DNA of 64,000 bases from an uncultured Faecalibacterium sp. (GTDB taxonomy: Bacteria; Bacillota; Clostridia; Oscillospirales; Ruminococcaceae): positions 1 to 64,000 of the forward strand of contig UQGD01000002.1 of the NCBI GenBank assembly GCA_900540455.1, read 5' to 3'. The first letter of the stretch is position 1, and each line of letters starts with the position of its first letter. A program made the position numbers and the translations under genes. The notes beneath the pieces are model-generated. The model ran no database searches. It saw only the letters and a list, made by a program, of their open reading frames with translations, and was not told the DNA's origin. This document shows, piece by piece, positions 50,419-58,002 of this stretch.

Positions 50419-50447
50419 TTGACATCTGGAGCAAAACAAACGATAAT
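50419..50447 (+). promoter_or_regulatory. Promoter of the sepF operon
   Basis: Consensus TTGACA, 17 bases, GATAAT directly after the HlyD-like stop. Confidence 0.7.
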
Positions 50448-50522
50448 AGAAAAAGCTATTTGCACATATTTTGCAGAGCAAGTCAGGCGGCCCCGGCTGC
50501 CGAGCGAAAGGAGCAGATTTCG

Positions 50523-50990
50523 ATGTCTTTTATGGACAACCTCAAAAAGGGCCTTTTTGGCAGTGAGGACGAGTACGACGATCAGTACATTGACGACGGC
50601 CCGCAGATGGTGAACAACAACAACGGCTTTGGCGTCACGATGGACGAGGAAGATCCCGACGCGGCGGAAGGCGCTGTCAAAAAGAATGGCAAGGTGGTCA
50701 ACATCCATGCTACCACCCAGCTGCGGGTGGTGCTGGTCAAGCCTGAGCATTTTGAGGATGCCAGCACGATTGCGGATCACCTGAACAACAAGCGCACTGT
50801 GGTGCTGAACCTGGAGTCCACCAACAAGGAGGTCTCCCGCCGGCTGGTAGACTTTTTGTCCGGTGTGGCGTATGCCAACAATGGCCAGATCAAGCGTGTG
50901 GCCAACAGCACCTTTATTATTACCCCCTACAACGTAGATATTATGGGCGATCTGCTGGACGAGTTGGAGAACAATGGCGCGTTCTATTGA
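50523..50990 (+). CDS. sepF: Cell division protein SepF
   Basis: SepF polymerises into rings, binds the FtsZ tail and tethers it to the membrane. The 155-residue protein has an N-terminal short amphipathic helix (MSFMDNLKKGLFG) for membrane binding, an acidic disordered linker, and the conserved core from about residue 65 (LRVVLVKPEHFEDASTIAD ... VVLNLE ... RLVDFLSGVAYA). AAAGGAG sets ATG 50523; the frame upstream overlaps the promoter. ylmH overlaps its end by 17 bases. The ylmG (YggT) gene often found between them is absent. Confidence 0.95.
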   Translation: MSFMDNLKKGLFGSEDEYDDQYIDDGPQMVNNNNGFGVTMDEEDPDAAEGAVKKNGKVVNIHATTQLRVVLVKPEHFEDASTIADHLNNKRTVVLNLESTNKEVSRRLVDFLSGVAYANNGQIKRVANSTFIITPYNVDIMGDLLDELENNGAFY

Positions 50991-51789
50991 TCCTGCCCTG
51001 AAAGCGGTCCGGGGCTTTGTCCCGGCGCAGAACGATGAAGAGCGCTTTCTTATGCGCCATATCGAGGATCTGGCCCGCACGGCTCAAAGCCGGGGCATCC
51101 CTCGGTATTCGGCCTTTTTGTCCGATCGGGAGCAGGACCTGGCGCAGGCTGCACTGAACCGGATCGATGCCCAGGACTGCCGTTTTGACGGCGGCTGGCC
51201 TGGGGCAGAGCGGCGCATCCTGTGCATCGAACCCGCCGACAGCTATACTGCCAGTCCTTTGTGCTGTGTGCAGCTGTGCTGTCAAGGGCCGGTGGGCACG
51301 GTGCTGCCTGCCCACAAAGATTATCTGGGCAGCCTTATGGGCCTTGCACTGCGGCGGGAGGCCCTGGGAGATATCCTGCTTCCACCGGATCAGCCGGGCA
51401 CCGCATATGTTTTTGCGTTGGAACCGGCAGCCCAGCTGATCTGCCAGGAGCTTTGTTCTGCGGGCAGATTCAGCCTGACTACACAGCTGTGCCCCTTGGA
51501 TCAGCTGCCCAGCTTTGGTGCAGAGGATCGGGAGCTGCGCACGGCCACCGTATCCTCTCCCCGTCTGGATGCGGTGCTGTCGGCAATGCTTCGGTGCAGC
51601 CGTGGGGCGGCTGCCCAGCTGATCACAGCAGGGCGGGTGGAGATCAACCACCTGCCTACCACCAGCGGCCACGCTCCGGTGTACGAGGGGGATGTGTTCA
51701 CCGTGCGCGGCAAAGGGCGGTTCGAGCTTGTCTCGCTGCCCGGGAAGAGCAAAAAGGACCGATGGATCATCGAGTTTTTTCAGTATTGA
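50974..51789 (+). CDS. ylmH: YlmH-type S4-domain RNA-binding protein
   Basis: The 271-residue protein has the YlmH N-terminal region (about 1-180) and an S4 RNA-binding domain (about 188-250, RLDAVLSAMLRCSRGAAAQLI and AGRVEINHLPTT). YlmH proteins sit in the division gene cluster of Gram-positive bacteria; work in Bacillus links them to rescue of stalled large ribosomal subunits, in addition to older division-related hints. The start overlaps the end of sepF, so translation is coupled. divIVA follows after 22 bases. Confidence 0.9.
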   Translation: MARSIDPALKAVRGFVPAQNDEERFLMRHIEDLARTAQSRGIPRYSAFLSDREQDLAQAALNRIDAQDCRFDGGWPGAERRILCIEPADSYTASPLCCVQLCCQGPVGTVLPAHKDYLGSLMGLALRREALGDILLPPDQPGTAYVFALEPAAQLICQELCSAGRFSLTTQLCPLDQLPSFGAEDRELRTATVSSPRLDAVLSAMLRCSRGAAAQLITAGRVEINHLPTTSGHAPVYEGDVFTVRGKGRFELVSLPGKSKKDRWIIEFFQY

Positions 51790-51811
51790 ATGAAAATGGG
51801 AGGATACAATT

Positions 51812-52585
51812 ATGCTGACCCCGCAGGATGTCCGATCCGTGCAATTTGAAAAGAACCTCCGCGGCTACCGTACCGAGGATGTAGACCGGTTTTTGGACCA
51901 GATCGAAGATCAGCTGAAGCAGAATGACGCCCAGATGGAGCAGCTGCGCCGCCAGATCGCAGATCTGAACGCTGAAAACCAGCGGCTGCACCGGGAGCTG
52001 GAAGGCTATGAGGCGGATGGCGATATGCTGAAATCCGCACTCATCAACGCCCAGCGCATGGGAGAGAATGTGATCCGGGAGGCAAACCAGAAGGCGGAGG
52101 ACATCCTTCACCGGGCAAACCTCCGGGGGGACGATATCATCCGGGACGCAAACGAGCTGCTGCAAAAAGCCAGCGATCGGGCTGATGAGATCATTTCTGA
52201 GGCCACCGATAAAAAGCAGGCCGAAGAGCGGGAGTATGAGCGGGTCCGTCTGGAAGTTACCCGTTTCAAGTCGGATGTGCTCAACCTGTACCGCAGCCAT
52301 GTGGAGTCCCTGAGCCGTCTGCCGGAGTTCCAGCGGGAGCAGCCCGCCCCGGCAGAGGAAAAAGAAGTGTCCGAACAGCCGGAAGACGCCGTTTCCGCTG
52401 CGGAACCGGCTGTGGAGCAGCCTGTCCCGACCGAGGAGGAAGCCCCCGAGGAAGGGGAGGATACCTCTGCGGATGAGCAGTCGGAGGCTTTTTGGGCCCA
52501 GGATGAGAGCCAGCTCAAGCTGGAGATCCCGCCGGAAGCCCGGCCGGATTACGCCGCCTTCCAGGGTGTGCAGTTCAGCGATTGA
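51812..52585 (+). CDS. divIVA: DivIVA-family cell pole/division protein
   Basis: A 257-residue coiled-coil scaffold that binds curved membrane and places partners at poles and septa. The N-terminal lipid-binding domain reads MLTPQDVRSVQFEKNLRGY, with the following TEDVDRFLDQI; a long coiled coil covers about 30-175. The C-terminal 85 residues are acidic and Pro/Glu-rich, longer than in Bacillus. GGGAGGA lies before the ATG. ileS follows after 33 bases. Confidence 0.94.
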   Translation: MLTPQDVRSVQFEKNLRGYRTEDVDRFLDQIEDQLKQNDAQMEQLRRQIADLNAENQRLHRELEGYEADGDMLKSALINAQRMGENVIREANQKAEDILHRANLRGDDIIRDANELLQKASDRADEIISEATDKKQAEEREYERVRLEVTRFKSDVLNLYRSHVESLSRLPEFQREQPAPAEEKEVSEQPEDAVSAAEPAVEQPVPTEEEAPEEGEDTSADEQSEAFWAQDESQLKLEIPPEARPDYAAFQGVQFSD

Positions 52586-52618
52586 CCTTGCCAAAAAAAT
52601 TAGAGGAGTGTGTGACCA

Positions 52619-55411
52619 GTGGCTAAGAATAAATCCCAATACGATAGTACCCTGAACCTGCCCAAGACTCTGTTTGAGATGCGTGCAGGCCTGCCCAAGA
52701 AAGAGCCTGCAATGCTCAAGGATTGGGAGGACAATGATCTTTACGGCAACCTGATGAAGCACAATGCGGACAAGCCCCGTTTTGTGCTCCATGATGGCCC
52801 TCCGTACGCCAACGGCAGCATCCACATGGGTACTGCACTGAACAAGATCATCAAGGATATCATCATCCGTGAGAAGAACATGGAGGGCTACCAGGCTCCC
52901 TATGTGCCGGGTTTTGATACCCACGGCCTGCCGATCGAGCTGAAGGCGCTGTCCTCTGTGGGCGACAAAAAGAAGGATATCTCCAAGCTCCAGCTGCGCC
53001 AGATCTGCGAGAAGTTTGCCACCGAGCATATTGATATCATGAGCGACCAGTTCAAGCGTCTGGGCGTTATTGGCGACTTCGAGCACCCCTACCTGACCCT
53101 GAAGCCGGAGTTTGAGGCTCGTCAGATCGAGGTCTTTGGCAAAATGGCCAAAAAGGGCTATATCTACAAGGGCCTGAAGCCGGTCTACTGGTGCCCGGAC
53201 TGCCGCACTGCACTGGCTGAGGCTGAGATCGAGTATGGCGAGGACGACTGCGACTCCATCTTTGTGCGCTTTGCAGTCTCGCAGGACCCCAACGGGGTTC
53301 TGGCAAAGCACGGCATCCCCATGGACAAGACCTACTTTGTCATCTGGACGACTACGACCTGGACTCTGCCCGCCAACGAGGCTATCTGCCTGGGCGGTCA
53401 GTTTGAGTATTCCTTCGTCAAGATCGGGGATGCATACCACATCATGGCCACGCAGCTGGTCAAGAGCGTGATGGATGCCTGCCATATCACCGAGTATGAG
53501 GTGGTGGGCGAGCCGGTCAGCGGCGTGGAATTTGAGAAGATGCGCTACCACCATGTCTACCTGCCGAAGGAAGGCCTGGTGATCCTGGGCGATCATGTCA
53601 CCCTGGAGAGCGGCTCCGGCTGTGTCCATACCGCAGGCGGCCACGGCGTGGATGACTTCAATGTCAGCCAGAAGTACAATGTGCCCATCACTGTGCCGGT
53701 GGATGACGGCGGATACCTGACCGAGCTGGCAGGCAAGTACGCAGGCCAGCGGGTGTGGGCTTCCAACAAGACCATCCTGGCCGACCTGACGGAGTCCGGC
53801 GCAGTGCTGGGCCAGATCCACATCAAGCACCAGTATCCCCATTGCTGGCGCTGCCACAACCCCATCATTTTCCGTGCTACCGAGCAGTGGTTCTGCTCCA
53901 TTGCCAAGTTCCGTGAGGATGTGTACGAGGCCATCGACGGCGTCACCTGGATGCCGGAGTGGGGTCACGACCGCATGAAGGGCATGGTGCGGGACCGCAA
54001 CGACTGGTGCATCAGCCGTCAGCGTACCTGGGGTGTGCCCATCCCGGCCTTCTACTGCAAGAAGTGCGGCCAGTACCATATCACCGATGCTACCATCAAG
54101 GCTGTAAGCGAGCTGTTCCGCAAGGAGGGTTCGGACGCCTGGTATAAGTACGATGCTTCCCAGATCATCCCGGCCGGAGAGGTCTGCGAGAAGTGCGGCG
54201 CTTCCGATTGGGAGAAGGACTCCGATATCATGGACGTCTGGTTCGACTCCGGCTCCACCCATGCAGCTGTTCTGGACGAGCGCAGCGAGCTGGGCTTCCC
54301 GGCAGATCTGTACATGGAAGGTGCAGACCAGTTCCGTGGTTGGTTCCAGTCCAGCCTGCTGACCAGTGTGGCCAGCAAGGGCTGTGCCCCCTATAAGTCC
54401 GTGCTGTGCCACGGCTGGGTGGTGGACGAGCAGGGCAAGCAGATGCACAAGAGCGCCGGCAACGGCGTAGAGCCCAGTGAGATCATCAAGGACTACGGCG
54501 CAGACATCATCCGTCTGTGGGTGGCTTCCTCGGATTACACGGTGGACGTGCGTGCAGGCAAGAATATCATCAAGCAGCTCAGCGAGGCATACCGCAAGAT
54601 CCGCAATACGGCCCGCTTCATCCTGGGCAACCTGGATGGCTTTGACCCCAACACCGATTGTGTGGCTGACGACCAGCTGCAGGAAATCGACCGCTGGGCA
54701 CTGGCTGCACTGGATGACCTGATCGCTGCCTGCCGCGCTGGTTATGCAGTGTATGATTTCAACAAGGTCTATCATGCAGTCTATAACTTCTGCGTGGTGG
54801 CTATGTCCAACTTCTACCTGGATGTCACCAAGGATCGTCTGTACTGCACCAATGGTGTTGGCCGTCGTGCCGCCCAGACGGCAATGTACCGCATCCTCAC
54901 TGCGCTGGATAAGCTGATCGCCCCCATCCTCTGCTTCACCAGCCAGGAGATCTGGGACTTCCTGCCCAAGACCGAGGGCATGGAGCACTATGTGGTGTAC
55001 GAGCAGATGCCTTCCGCTGGCCAGTATGCTGCCAGCGAGGAGTTCAAGGCAAAGTGGGCCCGCCTGATCGCTGTCCGTGATGAGGTGAAGAAGGTTCTGG
55101 AGCAGGCTCGTGCAGATAAGCAGATCGGTGCTTCTCTGGAGGCTGCAGTTACCCTGTACTGCTCTGAGGAGATGTACACCCTGCTGAACGCAGTCCCCAT
55201 GGATGAGCTGGCAGACCTGATGATCGTCTCCCGCGTGGACCTGGTCAAGGGCGAGGGCGGTGCCGCCAGCGCTGTTGAGGGTCTGGGCGTTGCTGCTGTG
55301 CATGCCACCGGTGATAAGTGCGAGCGCTGCTGGAAGTATTCTTCGGATATCGGCTCCCATGCCGCACACCCCACTCTGTGCGCCCGCTGCGCCAGCGTGG
55401 TGGAGGGCTGA
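52619..55411 (+). CDS. ileS: Isoleucyl-tRNA synthetase
   Basis: The 930-residue class I synthetase has the HIGH motif as GSIHMGTALNKIIKD near residue 60, the editing domain (TWTLPANEAICLG), the WFDSG element, the KMSKS position as KQMHKSAGNG near residue 605, and a C-terminal zinc finger with CERCW and CARC, as in type 1 bacterial enzymes. It starts with GTG, after GAGGAG. No T-box leader fits in the 33 bases before it, so it depends on the sepF transcript. The three downstream genes complete the sepF-ylmH-divIVA-ileS-lspA synteny. Confidence 0.97.
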   Translation: MAKNKSQYDSTLNLPKTLFEMRAGLPKKEPAMLKDWEDNDLYGNLMKHNADKPRFVLHDGPPYANGSIHMGTALNKIIKDIIIREKNMEGYQAPYVPGFDTHGLPIELKALSSVGDKKKDISKLQLRQICEKFATEHIDIMSDQFKRLGVIGDFEHPYLTLKPEFEARQIEVFGKMAKKGYIYKGLKPVYWCPDCRTALAEAEIEYGEDDCDSIFVRFAVSQDPNGVLAKHGIPMDKTYFVIWTTTTWTLPANEAICLGGQFEYSFVKIGDAYHIMATQLVKSVMDACHITEYEVVGEPVSGVEFEKMRYHHVYLPKEGLVILGDHVTLESGSGCVHTAGGHGVDDFNVSQKYNVPITVPVDDGGYLTELAGKYAGQRVWASNKTILADLTESGAVLGQIHIKHQYPHCWRCHNPIIFRATEQWFCSIAKFREDVYEAIDGVTWMPEWGHDRMKGMVRDRNDWCISRQRTWGVPIPAFYCKKCGQYHITDATIKAVSELFRKEGSDAWYKYDASQIIPAGEVCEKCGASDWEKDSDIMDVWFDSGSTHAAVLDERSELGFPADLYMEGADQFRGWFQSSLLTSVASKGCAPYKSVLCHGWVVDEQGKQMHKSAGNGVEPSEIIKDYGADIIRLWVASSDYTVDVRAGKNIIKQLSEAYRKIRNTARFILGNLDGFDPNTDCVADDQLQEIDRWALAALDDLIAACRAGYAVYDFNKVYHAVYNFCVVAMSNFYLDVTKDRLYCTNGVGRRAAQTAMYRILTALDKLIAPILCFTSQEIWDFLPKTEGMEHYVVYEQMPSAGQYAASEEFKAKWARLIAVRDEVKKVLEQARADKQIGASLEAAVTLYCSEEMYTLLNAVPMDELADLMIVSRVDLVKGEGGAASAVEGLGVAAVHATGDKCERCWKYSSDIGSHAAHPTLCARCASVVEG

Positions 55412-55449
55412 TCCGCCCCTCGTTTTTAACTCTTTTATTTAAAAGCAAA

Positions 55450-55588
55450 GGCGGTGCTCTCTTAGCAGGACGCGTATAGAAAGCGCAGCCGCCGATCTTA
55501 GCAAAAACAGGCCTTTGGCTGTGCTGCCGTTCTTGGCGGCCTGCCACAGACCTGTTTTTGCAAATTTGAGGGACGGGTGTGCCCGCCC
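55450..55588 (+). promoter_or_regulatory. Leader with three consecutive hairpins before lspA
   Basis: Hairpin 1: GGCGGTGC with GCAGCCGCC (55450-55493). Hairpin 2: a perfect 11-bp stem GCAAAAACAGG / CCTGTTTTTGC (55501-55561) closing a 39-base loop that itself pairs CTGTG/CACAG and GCCG/CGGC. Hairpin 3: GGGACGGG with CCCGCCC (55570-55588), ending one base before the GGGGAG ribosome site. I know no riboswitch of this form; it may be a terminator with attenuation or a translational control element. Confidence 0.55.
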
Positions 55589-55601
55589 CGGGGAGAAAAA
55601 C

Positions 55602-56093
55602 ATGACCTATGTATTGATCAATCTGCTGTGTACCGCAGCACTGGTGGGCATCGACCAGCTTATCAAGCTCTGGGCGGTGCAGGTGCTGCAGCCGGTGGGG
55701 ACGATGCCGCTGATCCCCCATGTGGTGGAGCTGCATTTTGTGCTGAACCCGGGTATGGCGTTTAGCCTGCTCAGCGGCAAGCAGCTGCTGCTGATCCTTG
55801 CTACATCGGCAGCAATGGCGGTTATGGCCTATTGGCTGTTCTTCCGCTGCCGGGGCAAGGTGCTTTTGCAGGCTGCGCTGATCCTGATGCTGGGCGGCGG
55901 CCTTGGCAACCTGATCGACCGGGTGCTGAACGGCGCTGTGGTGGATTATCTGAATCTGCTGTTCATGCGGTTCGCTGTCTTCAATTTTGCGGATATTTGT
56001 GTCTGCGTGGGTGCGGGGCTGTTGGTACTGTATATCTTTTTGGACGATCTCCGTGCTTCCCGCAGCAAGGATGGATCCGCGCAGGAGCAGTAA
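55602..56093 (+). CDS. lspA: Lipoprotein signal peptidase
   Basis: Cleaves signal peptides of lipidated prolipoproteins, such as the binding protein and flavin reductases in this window. The 163-residue protein has four membrane helices and the family motifs: DQLIKLW near residue 18, NPGMAFSLL near 49, GGGLGNLIDRV with one catalytic Asp, and VVDYLN followed by FNFADI with the second Asp. GGGGAG precedes ATG 55602. rluD-like gene follows after 2 bases. Confidence 0.96.
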   Translation: MTYVLINLLCTAALVGIDQLIKLWAVQVLQPVGTMPLIPHVVELHFVLNPGMAFSLLSGKQLLLILATSAAMAVMAYWLFFRCRGKVLLQAALILMLGGGLGNLIDRVLNGAVVDYLNLLFMRFAVFNFADICVCVGAGLLVLYIFLDDLRASRSKDGSAQEQ

Positions 56094-56095
56094 AC

Positions 56096-57028
56096 ATGGA
56101 ACAGCGTGAATTTATTGTGGAGCAGGAGGGGGCGGGCACCCGGATCGACCGCTTCCTCAGCGGAGAGGATACGGGACTGTCCCGCAGCGCACTTCAGGGG
56201 CTTATGGCTCAGGGTCATGTGCTGTGCAATGGCCGTCCCGTGCCCAAAAGTCAAAAACTGAAAGCCGGCGATACTCTGCTGGTGGAGATCCCGGATGCAA
56301 AGCCGATCGAGGCGGTGCCGCAGAATATACCGCTGGATATCGTCTATGAAGACGAGCATCTGCTGGTAGTGAATAAACCCAAAGGAATGGTGGTCCACCC
56401 CGCCCCAGGCAATCCGGATGGTACACTGGTCAATGCCCTGCTGTGGCATTGCCAGGGCAGCCTTTCCGGTATTGGCGGGCTGATCCGTCCGGGCATCGTT
56501 CACCGCATCGATAAGGATACCAGCGGTCTGCTGGTGGTAGCCAAAGACGATGCGACCCATATTGGCTTGTCCCAGCAGATGGCGGTCCATAGCGTAGAGC
56601 GGGCGTATCATACCGTGGTCTATGGGGGCTTTACGCAGGAGCAGGGGGTGGTGGAAAGCAGCATCGCCCGCTCTCATACTGACCGTAAAAAGATGGCGGT
56701 CTACCCCGTAGGAGAACCGGGAGCCAAGTATGCCTATACGGGCTATCAGGTGCTGGAACGGCTGGGCAACTTTACCCTGCTGGAATGTCGGCTCAAGACC
56801 GGCCGAACGCACCAGATCCGTGTCCATATGGCGTCCATCCATCATCCCGTAGCGGGCGATCCGGTTTATGGCCCCCATAACTGCATCACGAGCCTGGGGG
56901 GACAATGTCTGCACGCTAAGACGCTGGGTTTCATCCACCCGGCTACAGGCCAGGCGCTCCGGTTTGACTCGGAGCTGCCGGAATATTTCACCCATTTTGT
57001 TGCGACACTCAGGAGGCAGAGTCAATGA
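56096..57028 (+). CDS. RluD-family large-subunit rRNA pseudouridine synthase
   Basis: A 310-residue enzyme that isomerises uridines to pseudouridine in rRNA. It has an N-terminal S4 domain (TRIDRFLSGEDTGLSRSALQGLM) and the catalytic domain with HRIDKDTSGLLVVAK containing the nucleophilic Asp, and RTHQIRVHM near residue 235. The usual HRLDKDTSG reads HRID here, a mild change. AGGAG precedes ATG 56096, 2 bases after lspA, matching the common lspA-rluD (ylyB) pair. Target uridines cannot be read. Confidence 0.92.
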   Translation: MEQREFIVEQEGAGTRIDRFLSGEDTGLSRSALQGLMAQGHVLCNGRPVPKSQKLKAGDTLLVEIPDAKPIEAVPQNIPLDIVYEDEHLLVVNKPKGMVVHPAPGNPDGTLVNALLWHCQGSLSGIGGLIRPGIVHRIDKDTSGLLVVAKDDATHIGLSQQMAVHSVERAYHTVVYGGFTQEQGVVESSIARSHTDRKKMAVYPVGEPGAKYAYTGYQVLERLGNFTLLECRLKTGRTHQIRVHMASIHHPVAGDPVYGPHNCITSLGGQCLHAKTLGFIHPATGQALRFDSELPEYFTHFVATLRRQSQ

Positions 57029-57858
57029 ATCGATCCTTAGCTGATACGCTGGTGCTGTGCGATCTGGACAGCCTGCTGCTGGGACCAGATGGAAACCTGA
57101 CGCAGGTGCTCCGGGATATCATCCAGCTGTACGGCAGCCGGGGCGGCCGTCTGACCGTGTTCTCTCAGCGTACACCCAAGGCGGTCCGCACCTTGCTGGG
57201 CGGGGTGCGGCTGGGGGCGCCGGCCCTTTTGTGCGGCGGTACGCTGGCGTATAGTTTTGCACAGGGCCGCAGCCAGGGGCTGTGCAGCTTTGCAGGGTTT
57301 GGGCCGTCTCTGCTGGAGCGGCTGCCCTCGGTGCCGGGACTGGGCATCGCTGTGCAGATGGCAGATGGTGCGACCCGTGTGCTGCGTATGAGTCAGGGCC
57401 TGGCACGCCACCTGCATCAAGAGTGGACTCCCTATCTGCTGGGCAGTGCCGGGGATCTGCCGCTGGACCAGTGCCTCCGGGTGCTGCTTTATCAGGACGA
57501 AAAGAATATGCCCTTGGTTCCGCTGCTGAAAAAAACGCTGGCTGAGGACGCTTCCCGGGTGGAGTTGGAGCGCCTGGCTCCGGATCTGCTGGCACTTTCT
57601 GCGCGTCTGCCCAGCGGTGAGACGATGCTGCAGGCTGTCAGCGGAGAGGTGGGGATACCCTCTGCACAGGTGCAGGTGGTGGCGGGCAGCGGGGCGATGC
57701 TGTCCCTGGTGCAGGCTGCCGGATGCAGCATTGCTTCGGCGGATGCTCCGGCGGAACTGCGGCTGGCTGCAAAGCACACCACCTTGACCGATAGCCAGGG
57801 GGGCGCAGCGGCAGAGGTTCTGTACCGTTTGGTGCAGCAAAGTGATGCTGTCCAGTAA
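57025..57858 (+). CDS. Degenerate Cof-type HAD-like protein
   Basis: The 277-residue protein follows the Cof/HAD-IIB plan but has lost key residues. The nucleophile loop reads LCDLDSLLLG (DLD kept, the GT part lost). Motif II is reduced to FSQRTPKA. The motif III Lys region reads LPSGETMLQAV with no Lys, and motif IV, normally GDxxND, reads GSGAMLSLV with both Asp gone. A phosphatase reaction is therefore unlikely. The start overlaps the rluD-like stop (ATGA), so it is translated with it. It may be a binding or regulatory protein. Confidence 0.75.
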   Translation: MNRSLADTLVLCDLDSLLLGPDGNLTQVLRDIIQLYGSRGGRLTVFSQRTPKAVRTLLGGVRLGAPALLCGGTLAYSFAQGRSQGLCSFAGFGPSLLERLPSVPGLGIAVQMADGATRVLRMSQGLARHLHQEWTPYLLGSAGDLPLDQCLRVLLYQDEKNMPLVPLLKKTLAEDASRVELERLAPDLLALSARLPSGETMLQAVSGEVGIPSAQVQVVAGSGAMLSLVQAAGCSIASADAPAELRLAAKHTTLTDSQGGAAAEVLYRLVQQSDAVQ

Positions 57859-57888
57859 AGTCCCGGTAAAGTTGCTTAAAATTTGTGT

Positions 57889-57926
57889 AAAGTCTCTTGC
57901 TTTTTTTGGCAAGAGACTTTCTTTTT
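57889..57926 (+). terminator. Terminator before ppk1
   Basis: AAAGTCTCTTGC / GCAAGAGACTTT stem with a T-rich loop and a CTTTTT end; closes the lspA-rluD-HAD transcript. Confidence 0.75.
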
Positions 57927-58002
57927 GGGCGGATTTTAGGTACAATAAAAAGAGTAGTATGGAGTCCCGTGAATTGGGATGGGGCATAAAAGGGGAATTG
58001 CT

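Noticed and set aside
52586..52618. T-box leader for ileS
   Set aside because: Only 33 bases separate it from divIVA and no T-box sequence or specifier hairpin is present.
51767..55369. A 1200-codon open frame on the minus strand opposite divIVA and ileS
   Set aside because: Shadow of ileS caused by high G+C at third positions; no motif and no ribosome site.
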